Positions 53,512 through 63,227 of a stretch of 64,000 bases of DNA are shown here, piece by piece. A model generated the notes under the pieces. That model searched no databases, was not told where the DNA came from, and worked only from the letters and a program-made list of their open reading frames with translations. A program made the translations under genes and the position numbers. Location of the stretch: NCBI RefSeq assembly GCF_003002875.1, contig NZ_PVTH01000003.1, positions 186,001 through 250,000 of the forward strand, given 5' to 3'. Source of the stretch: Arcticibacter pallidicorallinus. GTDB taxonomy: Bacteria > Bacteroidota > Bacteroidia > Sphingobacteriales > Sphingobacteriaceae. Every line of letters begins with the position of its first letter. Position 1 is the stretch's first letter.

Positions 53512-54939
53512 ATGGAAACTTCAGGACAATATAACAAAGGCATGGATCTGCGCGCATTGGAAACGCTGACAACTGTCCTGGATAATCTAAAGGATGCAGT
53601 ATGGAGCTTTGATCTTGTTAAGCAACAATACATCTATACAAATCGGCAATTCAACGAAATGTACGGCGCGACCCCGGAGCAATTACGGGCCGAGCCCTTT
53701 AAATGGAGAACCACAGTACATCCGGAAGATTATGCTTTCGTCAATAGGGAGACGCAACGCCTGTATCAGGGTGAAAGTGTGGAACTGGAATTCCGGATTG
53801 TTGTAAACGGCCAGATAAGATGGGTGAGCGATCGTAAGTCGCCCGTTTTCGATTCCGGGGGCAAGCTCTTCGCTGTCGTGGGAATAAGTAGCGACATCAC
53901 AGATAAGAAGCGTGCGGAACTTGTTCTGAAAGACTCCGAATACACTTATAGGTATCTTTTTCTAAACAACCCTAACCCCTTGTGGATCTATGACCTGGAG
54001 ACCCTGGCCTTTATGGCTGTAAATAACGCGGCTATTTCTGAATATGGTTTTACGGAGGAAGAGTTTCTTTCTATGAACATAACTGAGATCCGGCCAGCTG
54101 AAGAAGTGCCCCGGCTCTTGTCAGCAGTCCGCAGTGTAAAAAAAACACATAGCCGCACGCAGGGTTGGAAGCACCTCACCAAAGACGGGCGGCTTATTGA
54201 TGTTATCATCTCAGGCCATGGTATCATTTATAACGGCAGGAAATCGGAAATCATCATGGTCCATAACGTGACGGAAATTATGAAGGCACGCGAAGAGATG
54301 ATAATTGCAAAAACCAATCTCGATGCTACGATAGATAGCATTGATAACATCATTTGGTCTATTGACCCCGATTATCGGCTTCTATCTGCCAATGCTGCGT
54401 TTAAGACAATGATCAAAGACAAGTACGATGTGGATATTGAGCTGGGAGACTCTATACTTATACCCGTTGTTAAGCCAGAAGAAGTGCAGTTATGGAAGGC
54501 CTATTTTGACAGGTCACTTTCGGGGGAGATGGTTGTATTAAATGCAAAAATATTGCATCCAACAAATACCCACGAAATAAAGATGTACCCCATTCATCAT
54601 GATAACAGGATTATCGGTATAGTATGCCAAGGACGTGATGTACAGGAAGCCCTGGATAATGCAATACGCATAGAGAAGCAAAATCGTGACCTACGGCAAA
54701 TCGTCGAGCTTGCTTCGCATGACATAAGGGGACCAGTGGCGTCGTTGATGGGTATAGTACCCTTATTCAACGAGTCAAACCCGGAAGATCCCTTCAATGC
54801 TGACATTATCAATCATGTGAGAACCCTTGTCCATCAGCTGGACAGGGTTCTCCATGAGATTGTTAGTAAAAGTCATTTACTTCATCAGGAAAATACGATT
54901 AAAGACCCCTCTCCACAAAGTCAATCAGAGAATGAATAA
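53512..54939 (+). CDS. multi-PAS signalling protein ending in a HisKA-like H-box, no ATPase domain
   Basis: 475 residues from the ATG at 53512. A first PAS/PAC (about 20-140: [40 protein letters not shown]), a second PAS (about 145-265: [20 protein letters not shown]) and a third (about 270-385: [20 protein letters not shown]) lead to a helix with [20 protein letters not shown], an H-box with the phospho-accepting His. The protein then stops after one more helix, so the HATPase_c domain is absent. There is no membrane helix. It may dimerise with or be phosphorylated by another kinase. Its 3' end overlaps the convergent gmhA by 41 bases. Confidence 0.8.
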   Translation: METSGQYNKGMDLRALETLTTVLDNLKDAVWSFDLVKQQYIYTNRQFNEMYGATPEQLRAEPFKWRTTVHPEDYAFVNRETQRLYQGESVELEFRIVVNGQIRWVSDRKSPVFDSGGKLFAVVGISSDITDKKRAELVLKDSEYTYRYLFLNNPNPLWIYDLETLAFMAVNNAAISEYGFTEEEFLSMNITEIRPAEEVPRLLSAVRSVKKTHSRTQGWKHLTKDGRLIDVIISGHGIIYNGRKSEIIMVHNVTEIMKAREEMIIAKTNLDATIDSIDNIIWSIDPDYRLLSANAAFKTMIKDKYDVDIELGDSILIPVVKPEEVQLWKAYFDRSLSGEMVVLNAKILHPTNTHEIKMYPIHHDNRIIGIVCQGRDVQEALDNAIRIEKQNRDLRQIVELASHDIRGPVASLMGIVPLFNESNPEDPFNADIINHVRTLVHQLDRVLHEIVSKSHLLHQENTIKDPSPQSQSENE

Positions 54940-55465
54940 CCTTTATATGGATTTCCTGAGCATGATCTGCATATTCGGACCATGGCGCCCGAATCTCGAC
55001 ATCGCAAAGGTCGGCCATCTGCCCGCCGTCTTTTCCAGTTAGCCCGATTACTTTCATCCCGCGGTCTTTAGCCGCGAAAATGGCTTTGAGTACGTTTTCA
55101 GAATTTCCGCTTGTACTGATAGCTAATAAAACGTCATTACGACTTCCGATCGCTTCAACCATCCGGGAAAAAACGTGAGCATACCCGTAGTCATTGGCGA
55201 CACAGGATATATGTGAGGGATCAGATATAGACAGCGCTGCCAAAGCCTTTCGATCATTTCGGTAGCGACCGCTCAGCTCTTCGGCAAAATGCATGGCGTC
55301 ACACATGGAGCCTCCATTGCCGCAAGACAACACTTTGCCACCAGAAGCCAGAGCTTCTGAAAGCAAGCGTCCTGCAGCCTCTATTCTCTCAAAGTTCGAT
55401 TCATCTCCTAAGAAAGTACTCAGCACTGCCTGAGCTTCTAAAAAGTGTTGTTTAGCTGATCCCAT
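54899..55465 (-). CDS. gmhA: phosphoheptose isomerase (SIS domain)
   Basis: 188 residues. SIS-domain motifs of GmhA are [20 protein letters not shown] (about residues 45-64), [30 protein letters not shown] and [20 protein letters not shown] with the metal-binding Gln-x-x-His. It converts sedoheptulose 7-phosphate to D-glycero-D-manno-heptose 7-phosphate, the first step of heptose supply for LPS core. That fits the GT9 domain at 23467. It reads after pfkA on the same strand. Confidence 0.92.
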   Translation of the reverse strand: MGSAKQHFLEAQAVLSTFLGDESNFERIEAAGRLLSEALASGGKVLSCGNGGSMCDAMHFAEELSGRYRNDRKALAALSISDPSHISCVANDYGYAHVFSRMVEAIGSRNDVLLAISTSGNSENVLKAIFAAKDRGMKVIGLTGKDGGQMADLCDVEIRAPWSEYADHAQEIHIKVIHSLIDFVERGL

Positions 55466-55485
55466 GTGAGATATAGATTTAGGAG

Positions 55486-56472
55486 TTATAACGAAAGAAT
55501 GTTCACAATCTTTAGAAGTCTTGGATCTGCTTCTGAAAGATGCTTTACTGCATTGTAAAATGGTGTATAATGAATGTTATGGTTAACAAGACCAACCATC
55601 ATGTTTTTTTGCCCGTTTAGCAGCGCTTCAACAGCTGCAACGCCCAGGCGGCTAGCCAATACTCTGTCCATACAGCTTGGTCTCCCGCCACGTTGGATAT
55701 GTCCGAGAATAGAAAGCCGGGTATCATAGTTGGGGAACTTCTCTTTGATTAACTCTGTAATTTCGAAGCCACCTATCTCGTCTCCCTCTGCTACAATTAT
55801 GATTTTTGACGCTTTGTCTTTACGGCCACTGGCCAGTCTTTTAAATAGCTGGTCGACATCGGTACGCGACTCTGGAATAAGGATTGCTTCAGCACCGACA
55901 CCGATACCACTTCTTAGGGCGATAAGGCCGGAATCTTTGCCCATAACCTCTACAATGAAGAGCCTGTCGTGAGATTCGGCGGTATCCCGGATTTTGTCTA
56001 CTGCATCTATAACAGTATTGATGGCCGTATCGTATCCAATGGTAAAGTCGGTACCGATGAGGTCGTTGTCGATAGTTCCGGGCATTCCAATTACAGGAAT
56101 ATCAAACTCCTTACCAAATATGTTAGCTCCTGTAAAGGTACCTTCTCCACCAATCACAACAAGGGCATCGATACCGTTTTTCTTCAGATTGTCATAAGCC
56201 TTCTGTCTTCCCTCTTTAGTGTAGAAAGCATCACTTCTGGCAGTCTTAAGAATCGTTCCTCCACGTTGGATTATATTCGCTACAGATTTGCGATTCATCG
56301 GAATGAACTCTTCACCAATAAGACCTTCGAAACCTCTCATGATACCCGTAACCTGGATATCATAATAAAGCGAGGTTCTAACAACTGAGCGGATAGCCGC
56401 GTTCATTCCCGGGGAATCTCCTCCTGAGGTAAGCACCCCGATATTTTTTATTTTATTCTTATCCATGATCAT
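55486..56472 (-). CDS. pfkA: ATP-dependent 6-phosphofructokinase
   Basis: 328 residues. Motifs include [60 protein letters not shown] (catalytic Asp in DND), [16 protein letters not shown] and [20 protein letters not shown]. The G of GGDG in ATP-dependent enzymes is SP here (GGDSPG), still common among bacterial PfkA. ATGs at 56472 and 56466 are both possible. It probably shares a transcript with gmhA, 20 bases downstream. Confidence 0.96.
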   Translation of the reverse strand: MIMDKNKIKNIGVLTSGGDSPGMNAAIRSVVRTSLYYDIQVTGIMRGFEGLIGEEFIPMNRKSVANIIQRGGTILKTARSDAFYTKEGRQKAYDNLKKNGIDALVVIGGEGTFTGANIFGKEFDIPVIGMPGTIDNDLIGTDFTIGYDTAINTVIDAVDKIRDTAESHDRLFIVEVMGKDSGLIALRSGIGVGAEAILIPESRTDVDQLFKRLASGRKDKASKIIIVAEGDEIGGFEITELIKEKFPNYDTRLSILGHIQRGGRPSCMDRVLASRLGVAAVEALLNGQKNMMVGLVNHNIHYTPFYNAVKHLSEADPRLLKIVNILSL

Positions 56473-56536
56473 TTCTAAAATTCGCCGAAAATTTTAAACT
56501 TCTTGAGGCGACGTTGAAATTTCTTACAATTATCGT

Positions 56537-57301
56537 TCAAATATACTTAAGCTCTTTCAATCCAAAGCACCTTACGCCGTCCGCTGTCTTAAGCTCCAGC
56601 AGGCCCGTTTCGGTTACACCGATAATTTCAGCGTCAAAACGCACTCCTTCCCGTTCAAAAACAGCAAGCGTATTTAACCGATATAGCTTTGCTCTGTACT
56701 CCTGGCGTTGCAAAACAAGACCGCCATTCTTCAACTGACTGTATCTTCTATCTATTGCGGTTAAAAGATGTGCCAGTACGTCGTTAAGCGTCCACTCCTT
56801 TTCTGCTATAAGTGCCATCGAGGTAATATTCTTGATACTGGCAGGAAAGCTGGTCTGGTTGAGATTTAGTCCGATTCCCACTATAGAATACTTCCAGTTC
56901 GTGCCCCTTATTATATTCTCAATAAGCACACCGCCGAGCTTCCGGTCATCGAAAATAATATCGTTTGGCCATTTAATCTCACATCCCGATCCAATAAAAG
57001 AACACAAAACATCGTTAATAGCTAAACTAATGGCTATATTAAGAGAAAACTGCTGCGAAATCGGCAAGAAAGACGGAGACAGGAGGATGCTGAATGTTAA
57101 ATTTTGGCCTGGTTGGCTTAGCCATTTATTATCAAACTGGCCCCGGCCTGCAAATTGCTCTTCTGCCAATATAACAGTTCCTTCCGGCACTGGCTTGGAA
57201 TTTGCCACTTGTTTCTTAAGATAATCATTTGTTGAATCAACGCGCTTTAATGAGACAATATTTTGACCGACAAATAATCCCGAAATTGTTTTATTTTGCA
57301 A
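56537..57301 (-). CDS. birA: biotin-[acetyl-CoA-carboxylase] ligase
   Basis: 254 residues lacking the N-terminal DNA-binding domain of E. coli BirA. LKRVDSTNDYLKKQVAN, AEEQFAGRGQFDNKWLSQPG with the reactive biotinoyl-AMP site, IKWPNDIIFDDRKLGGVLIE and YSIVGIGLNLNQTSFPASIK are the catalytic motifs. It attaches biotin to carrier proteins. The best start is a TTG at 57301: a stop lies five codons upstream and no ATG is present near the N-terminus. It is divergent from rsfS. Confidence 0.92.
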   Translation of the reverse strand: MQNKTISGLFVGQNIVSLKRVDSTNDYLKKQVANSKPVPEGTVILAEEQFAGRGQFDNKWLSQPGQNLTFSILLSPSFLPISQQFSLNIAISLAINDVLCSFIGSGCEIKWPNDIIFDDRKLGGVLIENIIRGTNWKYSIVGIGLNLNQTSFPASIKNITSMALIAEKEWTLNDVLAHLLTAIDRRYSQLKNGGLVLQRQEYRAKLYRLNTLAVFEREGVRFDAEIIGVTETGLLELKTADGVRCFGLKELKYI

Positions 57302-57342
57302 AGCGTTAATTGACTAATTTTAGCCAAACATAATTTTTTTTA

Positions 57343-57717
57343 ATGATAAAAAACCAAGGACGTAATGAATCCGCTTACATTTCTGAATTAGCCATATTTG
57401 GGATTCAGGAAAAAAAAGGAAACGAGATTGTAAGGCTGGATTTAAGAAATATTCACAGTTCTGTGGCAGATTATTTCGTTATCTGCCATGCGGAATCCAG
57501 CACTCAGGTTCGAGCGATCACCAGAAGCATTGAAGAAGAAATTTACAAGGCCACAGGCGAGTGGCCTGCCCGAGTAGAAGGTCTTGAATTTGCGGAATGG
57601 ATCCTTCTTGACTATGTTGATGTCGTAATTCATGTCTTTAAAACCGATAAACGCGAGTATTACGGCATTGAAGATCTGTGGGGAGACGCTGAAACGGTGC
57701 ACTATCAGAGTGCATAA
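57343..57717 (+). CDS. rsfS: ribosomal silencing factor RsfS
   Basis: 124 residues, normal length. Motifs: EIVRLDLRNIHSSVADYFVI, RVEGLEFAEWILLDYVDVVI, and VFKTDKREYYGIEDLWGDAE. It binds L14 and blocks subunit joining under starvation. It lies 24 bases ahead of ftsH and is probably co-transcribed. Confidence 0.96.
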   Translation: MIKNQGRNESAYISELAIFGIQEKKGNEIVRLDLRNIHSSVADYFVICHAESSTQVRAITRSIEEEIYKATGEWPARVEGLEFAEWILLDYVDVVIHVFKTDKREYYGIEDLWGDAETVHYQSA

Positions 57718-57741
57718 AATAAGTTTAATAAAATACTGATA

Positions 57742-59829
57742 ATGAAAGACGTAAATACCGAAAATAAAAAAGGGTTTATCAAGAAAACAGGAAAGAAAAT
57801 GGTTCCCAAGCCCCCACGGTTTAATATCATGTGGGTTTATGCGGGAATTATTCTGCTCCTTTTTGTAGTGCAATGGTTTTTCAATAACCAGACGATAAAG
57901 AAAATCACCTATCAGCAATTCGAAACTGAGTATCTGCGGACAAGAGACGTAGAAAAGATTGTTGCATATAAGAGCAACGATTTGGTTGTTGCTGAGGTGT
58001 ATATCAAAAAAGACAGATTAAAGGATCCTAAATACAAGGATGTTCGTACGGAGGATAACCTGAACATGGGTAATGCTGCAGGTCCGCAATTTCAGTTTAC
58101 CGATGGATCTTTTGATGGGCTCGAGGCGAAAATCAAAGAGGCCGAGAAAGACTTGCCTGCAAACCAGCGTACACCTGTAACTTTCGACACTCGCGAAAAC
58201 TTCTGGGCAAGCTGGTTCATGTCGATAATCCTTCCTGTGCTACTACTAATTGGATTCTGGGTGTTCATCATGCGCAGAATGGGTGGTGGAGCCGGCGGCG
58301 GCGCAGGAGGTCAGATCTTCAACATCGGAAAGTCGAAGGCTACCTTGTTTGACAAGGAGGCTCAGGTCTCTGTTACGTTCAATGATGTAGCGGGACTTGA
58401 AGAAGCCAAACTTGAGGTTATGGAGATTGTAGACTTTCTTAAGAATCCTAAAAAATACACCAACCTTGGAGGAAAGATTCCAAAAGGAGCACTGCTAGTT
58501 GGTTCGCCGGGTACAGGAAAAACCCTATTAGCCAAAGCGGTTGCCGGCGAGGCGCAGGTGCCTTTCTTTTCACTTTCAGGATCTGACTTTGTCGAGATGT
58601 TTGTTGGTGTTGGAGCTTCGAGGGTCAGAGATTTATTTAAGCAGGCGAAAGATAAGGCTCCCTGCATAATATTCATCGATGAGATTGATGCTATCGGACG
58701 TGCCAGAGGCAAAAATAATATCGTAGGAGGAAACGATGAGCGTGAAAACACGCTTAATCAGCTGTTAGTCGAAATGGACGGATTTGGTACTGATTCTGGT
58801 ATCATTATACTTGCAGCAACGAACAGGCCGGACGTTCTGGACTCTGCATTACTGCGACCGGGACGCTTTGACAGACAAATTTCGATCGATAAACCAGATT
58901 TAGTTGGTCGCGAGCAAATATTTAAGGTGCACCTTCAGCCGATCAAACTTGCTGAGGAGGTTGACCCTAAAAAATTATCTGCGCAAACCCCCGGTTTTGC
59001 TGGTGCAGAGATTGCCAACGTGTGTAACGAGGCTGCTTTGATCGCTGCCCGTCGGAACAAGGAAGCGGTGGATATGCATGATTTTCAGGATGCAATTGAC
59101 CGGGTTATTGGCGGACTGGAGAAGAAAAATAAAATTATATCTCCGGAAGAGAAAAAGATCGTTGCTTACCATGAAGCAGGTCACGCGATTGCAGGTTGGT
59201 TCCTGGAACATGCTGATCCTCTGGTGAAAGTATCAATTGTTCCACGTGGAGTAGCTGCACTGGGATATGCACAGTACCTTCCGAAAGAGCAATTTCTCTA
59301 TACTACGGAGCAGCTTACAGATGGCATGTGCATGACTCTAGGCGGCCGTGTTGCTGAAGATATCGTTTTCGGTAAGATTTCTACAGGAGCTCAGAATGAC
59401 CTCGAACGTATTACCAACCTGGCGTACGGAATGGTGTCTGTATATGGGATGAATGAGAAAGTTGGGAACATCTCTTTTAACCAACAGGATCAATTCACGA
59501 AACCTTATTCTGAAACAACGGGTGAACTAATCGACTCTGAGGTACGTCTTTTAATAAAGTCAGCTTACGATCGTACGAAGACTCTGTTAACCGAGAAACG
59601 TGAGGGTCTGGAAAAACTTGCTGCGAAGCTTCTTGAAAAAGAGATTTTGTTTCAAAGTGACCTGGAAGAAATTCTGGGAAAAAGGCCTTTTAACCACCGA
59701 ACTACGTACGATGAGTTTGTAAACGGGGATGATGACACAGGCAATCAGAAACTGGCGGCAGAGAACCTGCATCCTGAGCCTTTTGGAGACTCCACAGAAC
59801 CTCTTAACAAAAACGAATCAAACAATTAA
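57742..59829 (+). CDS. ftsH: ATP-dependent zinc metalloprotease FtsH
   Basis: 695 residues. Two membrane helices (about 34-51 and 155-175) flank a periplasmic domain, followed by a Gly-rich linker. The AAA+ core has Walker [20 protein letters not shown], Walker [17 protein letters not shown] and the second region of homology [20 protein letters not shown]. The M41 protease has [20 protein letters not shown] with zinc-binding HExxH. The C-terminus is acidic ([15 protein letters not shown]). It degrades membrane and short-lived regulatory proteins. It is followed by a terminator. Confidence 0.98.
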   Translation: MKDVNTENKKGFIKKTGKKMVPKPPRFNIMWVYAGIILLLFVVQWFFNNQTIKKITYQQFETEYLRTRDVEKIVAYKSNDLVVAEVYIKKDRLKDPKYKDVRTEDNLNMGNAAGPQFQFTDGSFDGLEAKIKEAEKDLPANQRTPVTFDTRENFWASWFMSIILPVLLLIGFWVFIMRRMGGGAGGGAGGQIFNIGKSKATLFDKEAQVSVTFNDVAGLEEAKLEVMEIVDFLKNPKKYTNLGGKIPKGALLVGSPGTGKTLLAKAVAGEAQVPFFSLSGSDFVEMFVGVGASRVRDLFKQAKDKAPCIIFIDEIDAIGRARGKNNIVGGNDERENTLNQLLVEMDGFGTDSGIIILAATNRPDVLDSALLRPGRFDRQISIDKPDLVGREQIFKVHLQPIKLAEEVDPKKLSAQTPGFAGAEIANVCNEAALIAARRNKEAVDMHDFQDAIDRVIGGLEKKNKIISPEEKKIVAYHEAGHAIAGWFLEHADPLVKVSIVPRGVAALGYAQYLPKEQFLYTTEQLTDGMCMTLGGRVAEDIVFGKISTGAQNDLERITNLAYGMVSVYGMNEKVGNISFNQQDQFTKPYSETTGELIDSEVRLLIKSAYDRTKTLLTEKREGLEKLAAKLLEKEILFQSDLEEILGKRPFNHRTTYDEFVNGDDDTGNQKLAAENLHPEPFGDSTEPLNKNESNN

Positions 59830-59834
59830 ATATT

Positions 59835-59857
59835 AAAGCTCCGATAAACGGAGCTTT
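59835..59857 (+). terminator. intrinsic terminator after ftsH
   Basis: A 9-bp stem (59835-59843 with 59849-59857) with a 5-base loop and a run of T directly after. It ends six bases after the ftsH stop region. Confidence 0.88.
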
Positions 59858-59913
59858 TTTTTTCAAAAGGATAATGCATATCTTCGGTTTTGCTGATTCC
59901 AGTACGGAAAAGA

Positions 59914-60549
59914 ATGAAAGAGACTACCTCTAAAGAAAAAATGCTCAAGAAAATACGGAAGGCCTTGCTTGAAAAGCGAGACAATCCGCACCCTAATCTT
60001 GAAGAAGCCCCATTATATGAAGATTATACCGGCTACCTTGACGTTCTCTTTGCAGAGCAATTGAGCCTTGTAGCTGGTAAATTTATCTTTTGTGAAGATG
60101 AAATGCAGTTTGTCGAAAACCTGCTGCTTCTGGCGGACGAGAAGGGCTGGCGCAAAATATATTGCTGGGAGCAACCGCTTCAGGAGCTTCTTACGCACTT
60201 CGAATTTCCTTTTTACAGTACAGACACAGATTTCATGGATGCAGAGGTTGGAATTACTTTGTGTGAGTCGCTGATCGCTAGAAACGGGAGCGTTCTGGTG
60301 TCTAACGGGGGTACTGCGGGAAGACGGCTAAGCATTTATCCGCATTGCCATATTGTAGTGGCCTATACTTCTCAACTGGTATTGGATCTTAAAGATGGCT
60401 TTAAACAGCTGAAGAGCAAATATGACACCAATATTCCCTCAATGGTATCGACAATTACCGGTCCGAGCAGAACGGCTGATATCGAAAAAACGCTTGTTTT
60501 AGGCGCTCATGGCCCAAAGGAGTTCATTGTTTTTTTACTTGAAGGTTAA
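59914..60549 (+). CDS. LUD-domain protein (LutC/YkgG-like)
   Basis: 211 residues from the ATG at 59914. LUD features are the helical N-terminus (SKEKMLKKIRKALLEKRDNP), VGITLCESLIARNGSVLVSN then GGTAGRRLSIYPHCHIVVAY, and the C-terminal TITGPSRTADIEKTLVLGAH then GPKEFIVFLLEG. The family includes LutC of lactate utilisation, but no lutA or lutB is near, so a lactate role is uncertain. A TTG-start extension to 59890 is possible. Confidence 0.85.
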   Translation: MKETTSKEKMLKKIRKALLEKRDNPHPNLEEAPLYEDYTGYLDVLFAEQLSLVAGKFIFCEDEMQFVENLLLLADEKGWRKIYCWEQPLQELLTHFEFPFYSTDTDFMDAEVGITLCESLIARNGSVLVSNGGTAGRRLSIYPHCHIVVAYTSQLVLDLKDGFKQLKSKYDTNIPSMVSTITGPSRTADIEKTLVLGAHGPKEFIVFLLEG

Positions 60550-60560
60550 GCTTTTTAATT

Positions 60561-60615
60561 TTATCGACTATACAAGAAATGCGGGTTGAGTCCGCATTTC
60601 TTGTATAGTCGATAA
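60561..60615. terminator. bidirectional terminator between the LUD and aminotransferase genes
   Basis: A perfect 24-bp inverted repeat (60561-60584 with 60592-60615) with a 7-base loop in the 75-base gap between convergent stops at 60549 and 60625. T-runs are modest on both sides. Confidence 0.75.
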
Positions 60616-60624
60616 TTTTCTTTG

Positions 60625-61881
60625 CTATCTAAGCTTAAGCAACGCTTCCTTAATCCGTGGAAGCATCTCCTGTATATCACTTAAAGAACAAGCGCCGATT
60701 GAAGATCTGAACCAGTTTACAGAGCTATCTGCACCAAAAGCTGAAAAGGGCACGAAAGCGGCTTTTGCTTCTTTTATTAAATAGAAGTTGACATCCTCAC
60801 TGTTTCTCAATACCTGCCCGTCTGAAGTCGTCTTACCGACGTAGTCGATCTTAATGGTCAGATAGATGGCTCCCATTGGCTCAATAACATCAACATCGAG
60901 GCCTTCATCCTTGAACTTCTTGAAGCCGTAGTAAATCGCATCAAGACTATCCTGAATCTTCCTTTTGAATGTTGTAAGATAAGTTTCCACAGCTGCTGAA
61001 TCCTGAAGAAACGCAGCCATAGCAAACTGTTCCGCCTTTGGCGCCCAGGCCCCCATGTGCATCACGAGCGTCTTCATTTTCTCAATAATCAGCTCAGGAC
61101 CAAATCCCCACCCGACACGCACTCCCGTTGAGGCAAAGCATTTCGAAGCTCCATCAATGTAAACCACAAAGTCTTTGATAGAAGGTCGTAGCGAGACGGG
61201 ATCATAGTGTGTATGCTCTCCGAACGTTAGCATGGCGTATATCTGATCATAGATTACATATAACGGCTTTTCAGACTCGCCACGACGATTATTTTCTTCG
61301 AGAACCAGGTCGCATATTTCTTCCAGGTCTTTCTTCGAGAACATGGTTCCTGTCGGGTTCAACGGTGAACATAGTGCTATCAGGCTAGCATCCTTGATAT
61401 GCGGACGAAGATCATTTGCTGTCGGCATAAAATTATTTTCAGGACTTGTTGTGATAGGAACACCTTTAGCCCCCGTTAGCGAACAGTAATGATCGTTGTT
61501 CCACGAAGGAGCTGCATAGATCACTGTATCACCAGGATCAATAAGCGCAAGATATGCTGCATATATCAAAGGACGTGATCCGCAGGATATCAAAATTTCG
61601 CTTGTATTGAAATTTAAGCCATAAGCATCAGCCAGATAATTACTCACTCCCTGTCGCAGAGGAAGGATACCGTCAGCAGGTGGATAATTGGTCTGATGGT
61701 CATCGTAAGCCTGCTTAATACTGTTTTTCAGGGCATCTGGAATGGGGAAAAGAGCCGGATCAAAATCGCCAATCGTAAGGTTCGCGATCTTCTGTCCCTG
61801 TTTCTTTAATTCGTTAATTTCTCCTGCGATCTTAATTATTTCAGAGCCTTTTAACTTCTGTGCTAAACGTGATACACTCAT
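60625..61881 (-). CDS. pyridoxal-phosphate-dependent aminotransferase (class I/II)
   Basis: 418 residues. Class I fold motifs: NLTIGDFDPALFPIPDALKN, TNYPPADGILPLRQGVSNYL, SPLNPTGTMFSKKDLEEICD, YVIYDQIYAMLTF, and the Schiff-base region YIDGASKCFASTGVRVGWGF (Lys about residue 248). This resembles aspartate/aromatic aminotransferases, but the exact substrate is unknown. It lies 14 bases after argH, so it may be in the arginine cluster transcript. Confidence 0.88.
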   Translation of the reverse strand: MSVSRLAQKLKGSEIIKIAGEINELKKQGQKIANLTIGDFDPALFPIPDALKNSIKQAYDDHQTNYPPADGILPLRQGVSNYLADAYGLNFNTSEILISCGSRPLIYAAYLALIDPGDTVIYAAPSWNNDHYCSLTGAKGVPITTSPENNFMPTANDLRPHIKDASLIALCSPLNPTGTMFSKKDLEEICDLVLEENNRRGESEKPLYVIYDQIYAMLTFGEHTHYDPVSLRPSIKDFVVYIDGASKCFASTGVRVGWGFGPELIIEKMKTLVMHMGAWAPKAEQFAMAAFLQDSAAVETYLTTFKRKIQDSLDAIYYGFKKFKDEGLDVDVIEPMGAIYLTIKIDYVGKTTSDGQVLRNSEDVNFYLIKEAKAAFVPFSAFGADSSVNWFRSSIGACSLSDIQEMLPRIKEALLKLR

Positions 61882-61895
61882 TTTCTTTTATATGG

Positions 61896-63227
61896 TTAAG
61901 ATACCAACGCCTCAACAGCGTCTTCGACCTTTTTAAAGTTAAAATTATCAACCACTAATTTATAGGCGTCGGTGATTTGGGCGTTGCAAAGATTACCGAT
62001 ACTTCCTTCATGCACATGTTTTACTGACGCCGGTGCTTTAAAGTTTCCACTTTCAATCTCCATTCCAACCTTCTTATAAGCTTCTCTGAAAGGCAATCCA
62101 TTAAGCACCTCTTCATTCACTGCTTCCACGCTGAACAGATATGCATACTTAGGATCATCCAATATATCGGCTTTAATAGAAATATGCTTAAGCATGTATG
62201 TGGTCATTTCCAGACATTCGTTTAGCGAAGTAAAGGCCGGAAAAAGGCTTTCTTTCAAAAGCTGCAGATCCCTGTGGTAGCCGGAGGGAAGATTTGTGGT
62301 CATCAATGCGACCTCGTTAGGCAAGGCTTGTATCTTGTTGCAACGCGAACGGATCAATTCGAATACATCCGGATTCTTTTTATGCGGCATGATACTTGAG
62401 CCCGTGGTCAGCTCATCAGGAAACTTAATAAATCCGAAGTTCTGATTGATGAACAAACATGCATCCATAGCCAGCTTGGCCAAAGTAGCAGCAACGGACG
62501 ACATGGCCTGAGCCAGGATACGCTCGGTTTTACCTCTTCCCATCTGCGCATAGACCACATTGTAGTTCATAGAATCAAATCCGAGGAGCTCGGTTGTCAT
62601 CGTGCGGTTCAACGGAAAAGATGAGCCATAACCGGCGGCAGACCCGAGCGGGTTCTTATTACACACCTTCCAGGCTGCGAGCATAAGCTCCATATCATCC
62701 ACCAGGCTTTCGGCATAAGCTCCAAACCACAGTCCGAAAGATGAGGGCATAGCAATCTGAAGATGCGTGTAACCGGGAAGAAGTTTGTCTTTGTGTTCTT
62801 CGCTGAGATCTATCAGCAAGTCAAACAGAGAGGTCGCATTTCCTACGAGGTTCTTTATCTCAGACCGGAAAAAGAGCTTCAGGTCAACAAGCACCTGATC
62901 GTTTCTTGAGCGCCCGCTATGTATTTTCTTCCCTGCTTCGCCTATTCGTTTGGTCAGCAGAAGCTCCACTTGTGAATGCACATCCTCAACACCTTCTTCA
63001 ATCTTGAACTGGCCTTGACGAATTTCCTGATAAATAGACTTTAATTCCGCCTGGACCGCTTCGAGATCTTTCGGGTCCATAAGTCCGATACTTGCAAGCA
63101 TACGCGTATGCGCAAGTGAGCCTAACACATCGGCTTCGGCAAGGAACTGATCTAATTCACGATCTCTTCCCACAGTAAATTGTTCGACCGAACCTGATAC
63201 TTCTTTATCTTTTTGCCAAAGCTTCAT
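61896..63227 (-). CDS. argH: argininosuccinate lyase
   Basis: 443 residues; last step of arginine biosynthesis, yielding arginine and fumarate. Motifs: IEEGVEDVHSQVELLLTKRI, GRSRNDQVLVDLKLFFRSEI, and the fumarase/aspartase superfamily signature TTGSSIMPHKKNPDVFELIR (about residue 273-292). Length is slightly shorter than the E. coli enzyme, typical for Bacteroidota. The ATG at 63227 overlaps the stop of the upstream deacetylase (ATGA). Confidence 0.96.
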   Translation of the reverse strand: MKLWQKDKEVSGSVEQFTVGRDRELDQFLAEADVLGSLAHTRMLASIGLMDPKDLEAVQAELKSIYQEIRQGQFKIEEGVEDVHSQVELLLTKRIGEAGKKIHSGRSRNDQVLVDLKLFFRSEIKNLVGNATSLFDLLIDLSEEHKDKLLPGYTHLQIAMPSSFGLWFGAYAESLVDDMELMLAAWKVCNKNPLGSAAGYGSSFPLNRTMTTELLGFDSMNYNVVYAQMGRGKTERILAQAMSSVAATLAKLAMDACLFINQNFGFIKFPDELTTGSSIMPHKKNPDVFELIRSRCNKIQALPNEVALMTTNLPSGYHRDLQLLKESLFPAFTSLNECLEMTTYMLKHISIKADILDDPKYAYLFSVEAVNEEVLNGLPFREAYKKVGMEIESGNFKAPASVKHVHEGSIGNLCNAQITDAYKLVVDNFNFKKVEDAVEALVS

